64,000 nucleotides of DNA from Rheinheimera sp. Lineage in GTDB: Bacteria > Pseudomonadota > Gammaproteobacteria > Enterobacterales > Alteromonadaceae. Position 1 is the stretch's first letter. The number at the start of each line of letters is the position of its first letter. The stretch is from positions 310,001 through 374,000 of the forward strand of contig NZ_JAUYGV010000001.1 of assembly GCF_030690345.1 (NCBI RefSeq), read 5' to 3'. Shown here one piece after another: positions 17,553 through 26,245 of this stretch. A program made the position numbers and the translations under genes. The notes under the pieces are model-generated. The model was not told where the DNA came from. It ran no database searches and saw nothing but the letters and a program-made list of their open reading frames with translations.

Positions 17553-20500
17553 TCATCTCTTTTGAAACTCAACGTATTTAATTACATCACCAGGATTAAG
17601 GTTCGCTTTTCGGCCTGCCTGAAGTAGAGAAGAACCGACACTCTTATTAATCGATTCATTAAGAAGCTTTAATCTCTGGGTAGCACTGCCACCTATTACC
17701 AAATCTACTGGGTGATCAGCGTTTAGCTTACTAAGATCAGGTTCAACCCCAAATCTGCGTATATAGCGTTCTTTTACAGCGTCTCGATATGCTTGTTGTA
17801 GACTCGAAATTCGCGTATCAGCTGTATTAGGCGACCAAACAAGCTCGCCTCGATTTGCAGCTCTCTCAATCGCTCGTTTCTTGATTAAAAACTCACGCTG
17901 TAAAAACTTCAATTCATCAACACTAAGACTTGAATCACTTAATATTTTTGGCTCTTTAGGCTTAATCACCGCTCCTTGCAAAGTCGAACCAACATCATCA
18001 ACTTTGTTTGGAACTTCAGATCGTACTCCAACCCCATCAACCTTAGCACCATTTTTAAGCGATTTCCCGACAACACCCGCCCCCAGCACGGTGCCGACTA
18101 ATTCTACTGACTTATGTGCAGCTGTAGCAAGCATAGGAGAGCCGGTGGCTTCCAAGGTCGCATCACCCAGCGCGGCCATATTTTGCTCGTAGTATTTATC
18201 TACAGCCGGGGCAACTACACCTGCTACTTTTTCGCCGGCTTGTGACAACAGCCCTATCTGCTTCTCTTGCACACTTTCGATGGTATGAGCAGCTGCATCA
18301 ACATTGCCGCCGGATATCGCCAAAGTGACTAAACCTGCACCACCGGCCACGATATCTACGCCGGTATTGACCAGCCCTGTAACGACCAGGTCTGCTGTTC
18401 CAACGATACCATCTAATAAACCAACTGAACCTTCTTCTTTAGCACACAACCCCAGCGGATCTATCCAGTTAATATGATTCGGCGCGTATTGGTAGTGGTT
18501 TATACCACCGAGCAGCCCTATCGGATCCTGGCTGATAAAGCGGCCGGTTTGTGGGTCATAGTACCTGAAATGGTTGTAGTGTAACCCGCTTTCATTGTCA
18601 AAATACTGGCCCTGGAAACGGATTGGGTTGTCTATTTTATTAACCGTCACCGTGGCTTTGCCAAACACACTGTAATGCGCCTGCCAGACGATATTGTTTT
18701 CGCTGTCGGTTAAGCTAAGCGGTGTGCCCAGTTGGTCGAACTGGTAAAAATACACCCGGCCTTGTTTAACCAGTGCCAGCGGTTTGTTGCTGTTTGGCTC
18801 ATAGATATACCAGCTGAACTCGCCCTGGCAGTATTCACCAATAAGGCTGTTGCCATCCCATAAAAAGTCGGTACGGCCATCACCGGTTATCTTCGCGCTG
18901 CGCCGGCCAAAGGCGTCATATTCGTAACGCGTTACACTATTGCCGCTGTTTGCCTTGCCACAACTTAATGCCGTTAACTGGTTAAAGCCGTTAAACTCGC
19001 GTTGCTGGCGTTTGCCCGGTGCTGTCGCGCTGAACTGATTGCCGCTGTCATCATATTGATACTGATTATCATGATAGCGCAGCAGACGGTCTTGCTTTAC
19101 CTCCACCGCGTCGCCGGCCGGGTTGCCAAAGCTGTCCCACTGCAGTTGCTCGCTTTGGCCGTTGTCGCTGCTGTGGCTTTTGCTGATCAGTTGATCAAGG
19201 TTGTTGTACTGATACTCAGTGTCGCCTTTTTGGTTATCCGTTACTTTTAATAACTGATGCAAGCCACTGTAATGATACTGTCGTTGCTGCTGTGCAGTAC
19301 TGTCGTCGGTATTATGCTGCCACTGCTGAGCGGTTAAACGATTAAAGGCATCAAACTGCTGCTTAAGCTGTAAACCACTGCTGTATTCGCGCGCGGTTTC
19401 ACGCCCGGCAGCATCGAAGCTGCGCCACAGTAGCGGCTGCTGGTTTAAAGCTAACTGCGATAGCAAGCCCTGGTCGTTGTAACGATAATCCAGTGTACTG
19501 CCATCAGGCAACACAGTGCATTGGCGCCGGCCGGCAGCATCATAATGATGTAAGGTACGCCAGTCATCCTGCCACTGCTCACTCAGTTGGCCATTGGCAT
19601 GATAACTAAAGCGCAATTTACGCTGCGCATTGCTGGCGCGCAGTGGCCGGCCCAATTTGTCATAGTGAAAATGGTTGCTGGCCAGTTGCTGACCAAACAG
19701 TGCTGTTTGTTCAATAATGCGGCCACGGCTGTCGCGTTTTAACCGCAGCTGACGTTTGCTGCCATCGCTGAGCGCGCTAACCTTGCCGTTAATATCATAC
19801 TGGTACTGCTGTACGCGGCCATCAAAACCCTGCAACTTTACCGGTCGCTCCTGGCCGTCGTAATCCAGCTGATAACGGGCGCCGTCGCTGCGCATAATAG
19901 CGGTAAGATTACGCTCTTTATCATACTGATAATTCAGCGCGCTGCCATCGGCCTGTAATTGCTTAACCGGCTGGCTTAAGCCTTCATACTGCCACTGTGT
20001 ACGCTGCGCCAGCGCATTCTGCCGGCCGGTTAAACGCCCGGCTGCGTCATAACTGAATTGCTCCGTTACAGCCTGCTCCGGCTCGCCGCTGGCATAACTG
20101 CGCTGCGAGGTAATATTACCGCTGCTGTCGCGCTGGTATTCTGTTACCAAACCGGCTGCGTCTACCACGCCATTTAAGCGGCCCAGTTTATCGTAGCTGA
20201 AACGGCTTACTGCTTCCCCTTGCTTACGGGCGAGCAACTGGCCTTCATCATTCCATAAGTAGTGCTCTGTGCGCCCATCCGCATGCTGTAACTGAGTAAG
20301 CTGGCCATCCTGGTTGTACTGATAACGGCTGATGCTGCCATCAGGCCGGGTCTCGCTTTTTAATAAACCGCCAGCACTATACTCGCGCAGCCAGTGATGG
20401 CCTTCGGCGTCAGTAAAGCCGGTGCGTTGGCCCAGTTCATTGTATTGAAAGTGGCTGATGGCTCCGTCTGCCTGCTCAACCGTGATCAGCTGCCCTACAT

Positions 20501-21968
20501 CATTAAAGTAATAGCGGGCTACACTTCCGTCAGGTGCCGTTTCTGCACTTTTTTTACCCTGCGCGTTCCAGCTGTAGAGCCAGGTGGCGCCATCCGGCGC
20601 CACTTTTTTAATCAGCTGGTTACGCTCGTTGTGAAAATACTGCCAGCGCTGGCCGCGGCTGTCGGTGCTGATAGCCAAGCGCTGGCTGTCATCGTAGTCA
20701 AACTTGTAATCGTAATAGCCGTCATCACCCCAGTTTCGGCTGCAGCGGGCTGCAGGCCCCTCGCCTTGCCAACTGAAATAATGTTTAAAACCGCTGGCAC
20801 GCTGGCGCTGTGTCAACAAATGGCCCTGATAAGCGTAATGCTCTGTCTGGCCGGCGTGGTTTGTTGCCGCGGTCAGATCGCGTTGATCATCGTATTGATA
20901 TTGCGCCAATATCACGTCAAGCGCTTTAAGGCCGTCTGTGGTTTGCTCCACTGCATCAATCCGGCTGAGTAAACCGGCGGCGTTGTAGTGCAGCTCTATG
21001 CCGCGCTTACGGGTGTAATCAATGCGGCTAAGCCGGCTGAAACGGTCGTAATACAGCTGCAGATAGTTACCCAGGCTGTCAAAAATCTGATGTAGCGCCC
21101 AGCGCTGCGGCTGTTTAGCATCTACCTTTACCGGTACAAACACCCAATGAGTATTGTCCGGTCGCAGCAGCACCTGACTGCCGTTTTCTTCGTGACGCAG
21201 CGCCAGGCTTTCGCTCAGTTGATAACTGGTGTGGCCGCTGGCAACCGGGCTGAAGTTTAACCGCCGGCCCTCTTCATTGTGCAGCACTAACTGCAGCACA
21301 CCTTCGGCGTTTTGCTCAGCGACAATCTGCAAATGGAAATTACTGCGCCAACCAAAGCCGAAGCCAATATTTTCATGGCTTTGACCGGAGCGGTAAGTGC
21401 GCTTGAATTGCAACGGCAAGGGCCCGGGCAAACTGAAATCGGTTAATTCCAGCACCTCTTCACCACTGCACATTGCCACCGGGTCGCCTTCAAAGGCTAC
21501 ATCGCTGTTAGGCGGTACTATTTTGTCAGCGCCATTGCTACCGGCACTATTATTGGCGGCAGCCGTCTGGATTTCATCTGTCGCCGGCTGCTCGCTTCCC
21601 CCCCCCCGTTTGGCGGCTTTAGTGTCAGAACGCGCTGCCTGGCTGGCGCTGCCAGCGCTAACCACCTCAACCTGCCTGGCTTGCTTCATGCTTAGCAGCA
21701 GTTCCCCTTTTGCTATAGCTTCCGCCAGGGCCCGGTATACCTGATCTTTGGCTGACTTTGCATTGCTATGCTGAGTTTTACCACTATGCAAGGCGTGCAC
21801 TTGAGCTAAATTGCCGAAAGAACTATTAAACGCCGGAAAATTGCTACGCAAAAACTCTTCCGCCTGCACAGCAGAGACAAAAGTTTGCACCGTCCCCTTG
21901 GCCTCTGCCGCGGTTTGGCTGAAACACACCACAGTACCAAAGGTGTTTTTAATTTCTAAGCTGGCCAT
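17553..21968 (-). CDS. Rhs-repeat T6SS effector with nuclease-like C-terminal tip
   Basis: The protein has 1471 residues. Residues 1-165 are a low-complexity, PAAR-free N-terminus. A DUF6531-like start (VAFEGDPVAMCSGEEVLELTDFSLPGPLPL) leads into dozens of RHS/YD repeats that should form a cocoon. The core ends with DPIGLLGGINHYQYAPN and DPLGL at 1170-1174, the usual autocleavage region. Residues 1175-1318 are Gly/Ala-rich and hydrophobic, a likely pre-toxin translocation segment. The variable tip from 1319 ends with NADHPVDLVIGG and LLNESINKSVG (D1418-H1419, N1437, N1441), resembling His-Me finger (HNH-type) nucleases. Nuclease activity is inferred. A G10 tract interrupts codons 121-124. The immunity gene follows by six bases. 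Confidence 0.9.
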   Translation of the reverse strand: MASLEIKNTFGTVVCFSQTAAEAKGTVQTFVSAVQAEEFLRSNFPAFNSSFGNLAQVHALHSGKTQHSNAKSAKDQVYRALAEAIAKGELLLSMKQARQVEVVSAGSASQAARSDTKAAKRGGGSEQPATDEIQTAAANNSAGSNGADKIVPPNSDVAFEGDPVAMCSGEEVLELTDFSLPGPLPLQFKRTYRSGQSHENIGFGFGWRSNFHLQIVAEQNAEGVLQLVLHNEEGRRLNFSPVASGHTSYQLSESLALRHEENGSQVLLRPDNTHWVFVPVKVDAKQPQRWALHQIFDSLGNYLQLYYDRFSRLSRIDYTRKRGIELHYNAAGLLSRIDAVEQTTDGLKALDVILAQYQYDDQRDLTAATNHAGQTEHYAYQGHLLTQRQRASGFKHYFSWQGEGPAARCSRNWGDDGYYDYKFDYDDSQRLAISTDSRGQRWQYFHNERNQLIKKVAPDGATWLYSWNAQGKKSAETAPDGSVARYYFNDVGQLITVEQADGAISHFQYNELGQRTGFTDAEGHHWLREYSAGGLLKSETRPDGSISRYQYNQDGQLTQLQHADGRTEHYLWNDEGQLLARKQGEAVSRFSYDKLGRLNGVVDAAGLVTEYQRDSSGNITSQRSYASGEPEQAVTEQFSYDAAGRLTGRQNALAQRTQWQYEGLSQPVKQLQADGSALNYQYDKERNLTAIMRSDGARYQLDYDGQERPVKLQGFDGRVQQYQYDINGKVSALSDGSKRQLRLKRDSRGRIIEQTALFGQQLASNHFHYDKLGRPLRASNAQRKLRFSYHANGQLSEQWQDDWRTLHHYDAAGRRQCTVLPDGSTLDYRYNDQGLLSQLALNQQPLLWRSFDAAGRETAREYSSGLQLKQQFDAFNRLTAQQWQHNTDDSTAQQQRQYHYSGLHQLLKVTDNQKGDTEYQYNNLDQLISKSHSSDNGQSEQLQWDSFGNPAGDAVEVKQDRLLRYHDNQYQYDDSGNQFSATAPGKRQQREFNGFNQLTALSCGKANSGNSVTRYEYDAFGRRSAKITGDGRTDFLWDGNSLIGEYCQGEFSWYIYEPNSNKPLALVKQGRVYFYQFDQLGTPLSLTDSENNIVWQAHYSVFGKATVTVNKIDNPIRFQGQYFDNESGLHYNHFRYYDPQTGRFISQDPIGLLGGINHYQYAPNHINWIDPLGLCAKEEGSVGLLDGIVGTADLVVTGLVNTGVDIVAGGAGLVTLAISGGNVDAAAHTIESVQEKQIGLLSQAGEKVAGVVAPAVDKYYEQNMAALGDATLEATGSPMLATAAHKSVELVGTVLGAGVVGKSLKNGAKVDGVGVRSEVPNKVDDVGSTLQGAVIKPKEPKILSDSSLSVDELKFLQREFLIKKRAIERAANRGELVWSPNTADTRISSLQQAYRDAVKERYIRRFGVEPDLSKLNADHPVDLVIGGSATQRLKLLNESINKSVGSSLLQAGRKANLNPGDVIKYVEFQKR
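18005..18015. repeat. 11-bp direct repeat, proximal copy (Rhs tip exchange)
   Basis: TGTTTGGAACT encodes V1319-P1320-N1321 of the Rhs protein and recurs at 17091-17101 at the head of the orphan tip, in the same reading frame. Recombination between them would fuse the orphan tip to the Rhs core. Confidence 0.7.
21598..21607 (-). repeat. G10 homopolymer in the rhs gene
   Basis: Ten consecutive C on the plus strand (G10 in coding sense) encode R121-G-G-G124 of the Rhs effector, before the RHS core. A one-base slip would terminate the protein early and remove the whole effector. Confidence 0.85.
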
Positions 21969-21973
21969 CCTGC

Positions 21974-22951
21974 TTACACTTCCTTGTTGTCAGATAACGC
22001 TGTCGCCGGGCTTAATACCGCAACAGCACGGTATAAGCGGGTAGACAGTTCACACTGTAAAGTTAAACCGCCAAGGCGGCCTTTTTGCTGTGCCTGCATT
22101 AAATGCCACAGCCGGTATAAACCGCCGCAGGTACCCAGCTCTCCGCTGCTGTAGGACGGAAAGACAAAACCGGTTGCCTCTGTTACTGCACCATGTAAGT
22201 GATGATATTGCCCAAGCCAACGTGCACTGGCATCATCATCCCCACTGTCGGGCAAATACAACTGCTGCAAAGGCTGTGCTACCTTAGTGGTAACCTGCAT
22301 AAATAATGCTGCCATGGCCGGGTCATCCGCCATCGTTGCCGCAGGTGAAGCATCACTGGCGCTGAAAACCAACCTGCTGCCATCTGCTCCTGCCGTTAAA
22401 CACAATGCCATAGCGCCTTCAGACGGCACACCGTTACAGCTGTCTGACGCGGCATAATGCGACAATATTGCTGCGCTGGCTAAACTATCGACCGCCAACA
22501 ACCAAACCGCCGTTTGCGTGCCCTGCTGTAATTGGCTGGCCGCAGCGGCCAATGCCATCAGTGCACCGGCACTGCCATAAGGAAACACCCGGCAGTCTGC
22601 CGATTGCAGCAGCTGCGGAAAACGCCGCATAATCATCTGCAATAATGTATTCAGCTCGTTGTTATCGGTACCGGCGTACTCCGGTAACAGCAGATATACG
22701 GTTTCGTTTTGTTGCGGGCTGCCGGGCTGTTCCAGCAAATGTTGCAACAATGCCAACAGACGTTCATTGCGGCTCTCCTGCGCAGCGAAGGGCCTGACAA
22801 AAGCAACCTCAATGGTGCTGTCTTGCCAGTTCATCAGTGCCGGAGCCGGCGCAACTACATCCAGTGCCATTGCCTGCAGAGTTGTGGGAGCCGCTCCCAA
22901 CGTCATGGCAACCTTGGCGATTTGTAGCCCCACCGGCAGTGCAACAGTCAT
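21974..22951 (-). CDS. Degenerate thiolase-fold (beta-ketoacyl synthase-like) protein
   Basis: The 325-residue protein follows the thiolase/ketosynthase pattern: a first half ending in FPYGSAGALMALAAAASQL, where ketosynthases have the nucleophile elbow (cysteine within TACATG-like sequence), and a second half with LHGAVTEATG and SSGELGTCGGLYRL in place of the two catalytic His regions. The cysteine appears replaced by glycine and the last histidine by glutamate, so it is probably not a condensing enzyme. Similar thiolase-like genes occur beside Rhs/PAAR genes in T6SS loci. Its ATG overlaps the stop of the HEAT-like gene (ATGA), and rhs starts five bases after it. A role in assembling or loading the effector is an inference. 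Confidence 0.65.
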   Translation of the reverse strand: MTVALPVGLQIAKVAMTLGAAPTTLQAMALDVVAPAPALMNWQDSTIEVAFVRPFAAQESRNERLLALLQHLLEQPGSPQQNETVYLLLPEYAGTDNNELNTLLQMIMRRFPQLLQSADCRVFPYGSAGALMALAAAASQLQQGTQTAVWLLAVDSLASAAILSHYAASDSCNGVPSEGAMALCLTAGADGSRLVFSASDASPAATMADDPAMAALFMQVTTKVAQPLQQLYLPDSGDDDASARWLGQYHHLHGAVTEATGFVFPSYSSGELGTCGGLYRLWHLMQAQQKGRLGGLTLQCELSTRLYRAVAVLSPATALSDNKEV

Positions 22952-23997
22952 AAGCGACAGCTCAATGCATTGGCGTTTAACAACGGCGTGCCGGCCGTGG
23001 CGAGGCTACGATAACACGCCACCAGTTGACGCTGCTGCTGATTCCCGCTTAACCACACATTATCAAGCTGCACGCTGTTAATATGGCCACCGCTTAGTTG
23101 GCGTGCATGCCCCTGCGCCAAATGAAAATCGGCTGTCGCTGAGGCTGCAGATAGCAGGCTGTCAGCTTCAGCGATGCCCAGCAATATTGTCAGGCTGCCT
23201 GTCGCCGCCTCACGGCTGTCTTCTGCCTGTGCCAGCTCAAGCAATAACGGCACAAACTTTAACTGGCCACTGTAACCCATGGCCGCTATGGCCTGATGCG
23301 CGGTGTTACTGTCATTGCTCAGCTGATTAACAATACGGCTTTGTACAGTGTCTGAGGCCCCTGCCAGCAGTAGCATTAAAGCCGGCTCTGTAAGCTGCCC
23401 CACCGCTGCCAATGCCGCTACCAGCGCGCTTTCATCTGTTTTATCACCAAACAAATAGGCCACCAAATGACACATTGGCAACAACGGGCTGTGCGGCGGC
23501 AGTTGCTTTACATAGCCCGTTAATGCCGGCAATAATGCCGTTTGTGCACTGTAAAGCAGATACCACAGGGCTTCAGCTGTTCCGGCTGTTGGCGTAGTAA
23601 ACGGGTTCAGCGTTAATTGCAATCGTGTTGCTAACGCCCAGTTCAAACCGGCATTGTCATCATTGATTTGTTGCAACTGCGTTGCCACGATTTGCTTTTG
23701 CAACGGGCTGCGCCGGCTTTTCAGCTCATGTAACAATAACCAGACTTCGGATGGCCGCGTAAAACCGGCTAACTGAGTTAACGTGAGGCTTGCAGAATGA
23801 TCAGCGTCCAGTAACCAGAGCAGCCAATCCGGCGTGTTGTTGTCGCTACCGCAATCGGCAGCAAGCTGTACACAATCGGCCAGCCGGTTATCATGCTGGC
23901 GCAACTGCGTGAAGCCAGTATAGCGATTCTGCGTTAATGTTTGCCGCTGCTGCAGCAACAGCTGCAATTGTTGCTGTACATTCTCAACCAACAACAT
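22948..23997 (-). CDS. TIGR02270-like HEAT-repeat T6SS-associated protein
   Basis: The 349-residue protein is built of short Ala/Leu-rich helical repeats (for example VAALAAVGQLTEPALMLLLA and AIAAMGYSGQLKFVPLLLEL), which suggests a HEAT-type solenoid. It resembles the TIGR02270 group of conserved T6SS-linked proteins, some of them longer (about 400 residues). There is no signal peptide or membrane segment, so it should be cytoplasmic. It lies five bases after the PAAR gene and overlaps the thiolase-like gene by four bases. HEAT solenoids bind other proteins; here the partner could be the PAAR tip or the Rhs effector, but nothing in the sequence shows which. Confidence 0.6.
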   Translation of the reverse strand: MLLVENVQQQLQLLLQQRQTLTQNRYTGFTQLRQHDNRLADCVQLAADCGSDNNTPDWLLWLLDADHSASLTLTQLAGFTRPSEVWLLLHELKSRRSPLQKQIVATQLQQINDDNAGLNWALATRLQLTLNPFTTPTAGTAEALWYLLYSAQTALLPALTGYVKQLPPHSPLLPMCHLVAYLFGDKTDESALVAALAAVGQLTEPALMLLLAGASDTVQSRIVNQLSNDSNTAHQAIAAMGYSGQLKFVPLLLELAQAEDSREAATGSLTILLGIAEADSLLSAASATADFHLAQGHARQLSGGHINSVQLDNVWLSGNQQQRQLVACYRSLATAGTPLLNANALSCRL

Positions 23998-24002
23998 AAC
24001 GT

Positions 24003-24296
24003 TTAACCACCAATAAATACTGTAGGTACACCAACAACTATTTTGCCGCCATGAGCCGTATCGTCACCCAATCTGGCAGCATTTTTGCCATTAATGAATA
24101 CAGTGGCAGAACCACCGCTTATGGTATCCGGTGGGCCGATACACACCAACTTATCGCCTTTACGTGCTGCCGGAATGCCACAAATCGCTACATTGGGCGA
24201 GCCCTGTATTACCGGCCCGCCAACATGGGGCTTTGGTCCCGGGTCAACCTTAGGGCAAACGTGCATACAACCTATTACCGCTGCGGGTTTTGCCAT
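24003..24296 (-). CDS. PAAR-domain spike tip protein
   Basis: This 97-residue protein is a single PAAR domain with no extension. It has the repeated short beta strands PAAVIGCMHVCPKVDPGP, SPNVAICGIPAARKGDKLVC and SATVFINGKNAARLGDDTAHGG. Cysteine and histidine residues (C10, C14, C54, H83) can hold the zinc at the apex. It should cap the VgrG trimer and sharpen the puncturing device. It lies between vgrG (39 bases away) and the HEAT-like gene, and is the only PAAR in the locus, so the PAAR-less Rhs effector probably depends on it. Confidence 0.9.
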   Translation of the reverse strand: MAKPAAVIGCMHVCPKVDPGPKPHVGGPVIQGSPNVAICGIPAARKGDKLVCIGPPDTISGGSATVFINGKNAARLGDDTAHGGKIVVGVPTVFIGG

Positions 24297-24335
24297 TTTG
24301 ACTTGTCCTGTCTGCCTGAAGCGAACTTACAGCGC

Positions 24336-26150
24336 TTAGTTAATACTGACTTTGCTGCCTTTAATGGTGATGTTAACGCCTTTAATGTCAATCGAGCCAT
24401 CGCTCTTCATTGATATCGACGCTGCACCGGTTTTAATGGTGATAGCATCACCGGCATCAATCACCAGTTTCTTGCCCACCTTCAGGCTGTCATTACCGTC
24501 AACAGTGTTTTTCCGGTCTTTATTCACTGTTTCGGTATCATTGCCTTTAACTGTAGTCAGGCGGTCATTGCCCACCATATCGGTCTGGTTGTTCTCAACC
24601 TGCAGCTCAAAATCTTTCTCGGCATGCAGATACAGCAGCTCTTCGCCTTTCTTATCTTCAAAACGCAATTCATTAAAGTTTGCCGCAGCGCCGCCTTTGC
24701 TGGAGCGGGTTTTAATACCACTTTGCGTTTTTTCATCCGGTAAACTGTATGGCGGCATATGATCAGAGTTGTACACCGCACCGATAATTATCGGCTGATC
24801 CGGATCGCCGTTTAAAAATTCAACCAGCACCTCCTGGTCACGTCGCGGAAAGAAAAACGCCCCCCAGTTTTTACCGGCCCAGTTCTGGCTTACCCGGATT
24901 GGACAAGAGCTCTCGTGATCTTTAACGTCGCTGCGATCCCAGTGAAACTTTACGGTGACACGGCCCAGTTCATCGACCGAAATTTCTTCGCCGCCTTTGC
25001 AGGTTACCGTGGCGCTTTGTACGCCATTAATCAGTGGTTTGGCCACGCTAAGATGCGGCCGGTAAGCAACGTCTTTAGGCACGCAGTAAAAGGTATTGCT
25101 GATTTGCTGCTGCGCAGTTTTCGCCGCTCCGGTTTGACTGGCAATAGCAGCAGTTAACACAACTTCCGTTAATACATATTGCTTGCCGGCCTCGGCTGTA
25201 TCTTCATGCTCGGTTAGGGTAAAGGTTTTACCAATACTGAAGCTTCTGCAGTTACCGGAGCCCTGGCGTCTGTCAATATCACGTTGTAAGGCTTCAAGCC
25301 GGATATCGGCAATATGTTTACTGCGCGGGTGAAATTCAGACTCAGCATCATAGTGAAACACTTCGTAATCAGCATGGCCGCTGACTAACTGGCCTTTATT
25401 AGCTTCGCCTGTAGGTAACGCAGTGGGCTTTTTTAAATCAAAGCCACGTTGTACATACTTGCCGGGCGCCATTACCAGCGCTTTTTGCCAATGATGAATA
25501 TGTGCTTCGGCCAGGCTGCCGCTGTTAAACTTAACCTTAGCTTCAGTGCAAGGCTCATACGCGGTAGCTTTATCAGCCAGTATCAGTTTGTGTGCGCCTT
25601 TGCTGTGTTCGAAGTAATAGAAAATGCCTTCTTGCTGTAGCAGTCGCTGAACAAAATCCAGATCGTTTTCTTCGTACTGCACTTTAAAGTCATAGTCGGG
25701 GTAGCTGCCCTGCACTTTTGCCGCGACATCAATTTTAACACCATGCTCACCGGCAATTTGTTCAACTATTTTCAACACATTTTTTTTGCGGAAAATACGG
25801 CTGTTAACTTTGTGCTGCATGTACCAGGCGGCTGCGACCAGCTGTAAGCTGTAGTCACGGTACTCTGCTTCTGCAGCTTCTTTGCTGACCCTGGCACCCA
25901 ATGCAGTAACATCGGCGACCACAGCATGAATATAGCGCTGTTTTTTGCCGCCGAGTTCCAGCGTGATAGTTACTTCTTTACCGATCAGCTCAGAGGGTTT
26001 TATTTCGCGGCCATTGCCATAAACTTCAGCGTTTACGCTGAACAGCTGTGACAGCCCTTCCCTGAATACAAACCGGGTTAAAATCAACGCATCTTTGCCA
26101 AGCGGCGTGTCGATTTTGATGCTGTTATTGTCCTGGGTTGCCTGTTGCAT
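24336..26150 (-). CDS. tssI: T6SS spike protein VgrG (TssI)
   Basis: The 604-residue protein has the complete VgrG core: the gp27-like part (residues about 1-390), with RGFDLKKPTALPTGE and HYDAESEFHPRSKH, the gp5 OB-fold (ELGRVTVKFHWDRSDVKDHESSCPIRVSQNWAGKN), and a C-terminal beta-helix with repeated G-N/D residues (GNDRLTTVKGNDTETVNKDR). It ends with the needle at SKVSIN and has no extra effector domain. It forms the trimer on top of the Hcp tube. GAGG precedes the ATG. It is separated from hcp by a strong terminator. Confidence 0.96.
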   Translation of the reverse strand: MQQATQDNNSIKIDTPLGKDALILTRFVFREGLSQLFSVNAEVYGNGREIKPSELIGKEVTITLELGGKKQRYIHAVVADVTALGARVSKEAAEAEYRDYSLQLVAAAWYMQHKVNSRIFRKKNVLKIVEQIAGEHGVKIDVAAKVQGSYPDYDFKVQYEENDLDFVQRLLQQEGIFYYFEHSKGAHKLILADKATAYEPCTEAKVKFNSGSLAEAHIHHWQKALVMAPGKYVQRGFDLKKPTALPTGEANKGQLVSGHADYEVFHYDAESEFHPRSKHIADIRLEALQRDIDRRQGSGNCRSFSIGKTFTLTEHEDTAEAGKQYVLTEVVLTAAIASQTGAAKTAQQQISNTFYCVPKDVAYRPHLSVAKPLINGVQSATVTCKGGEEISVDELGRVTVKFHWDRSDVKDHESSCPIRVSQNWAGKNWGAFFFPRRDQEVLVEFLNGDPDQPIIIGAVYNSDHMPPYSLPDEKTQSGIKTRSSKGGAAANFNELRFEDKKGEELLYLHAEKDFELQVENNQTDMVGNDRLTTVKGNDTETVNKDRKNTVDGNDSLKVGKKLVIDAGDAITIKTGAASISMKSDGSIDIKGVNITIKGSKVSIN

Positions 26151-26194
26151 CCATTCGCCTCAACTGATTACTGGTAAGATGATCGGTAAAAAAG

Positions 26195-26233
26195 TAATAA
26201 AAAAGAAAACTGGTGTGGCAGGCCACACCAGTT
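26195..26233 (-). terminator. Strong intrinsic terminator after hcp
   Basis: Arms AACTGGTGTGGC (26208-26219) and GCCACACCAGTT (26222-26233) pair perfectly, and on the minus strand the stem is followed by TTTCTTTTTTATT. It lies 12 bases after the hcp stop and before vgrG, so most hcp transcripts should stop here and vgrG should be expressed at a lower level by read-through. Confidence 0.9.
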
Positions 26234-26245
26234 AGCCGGTTTAGC

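Noticed and set aside
20394-20972. 192-codon open frame antisense to rhs
   Set aside because: It is the reverse of the RHS repeat region, where repetitive codon use keeps antisense frames open; no ribosome site or family resemblance.
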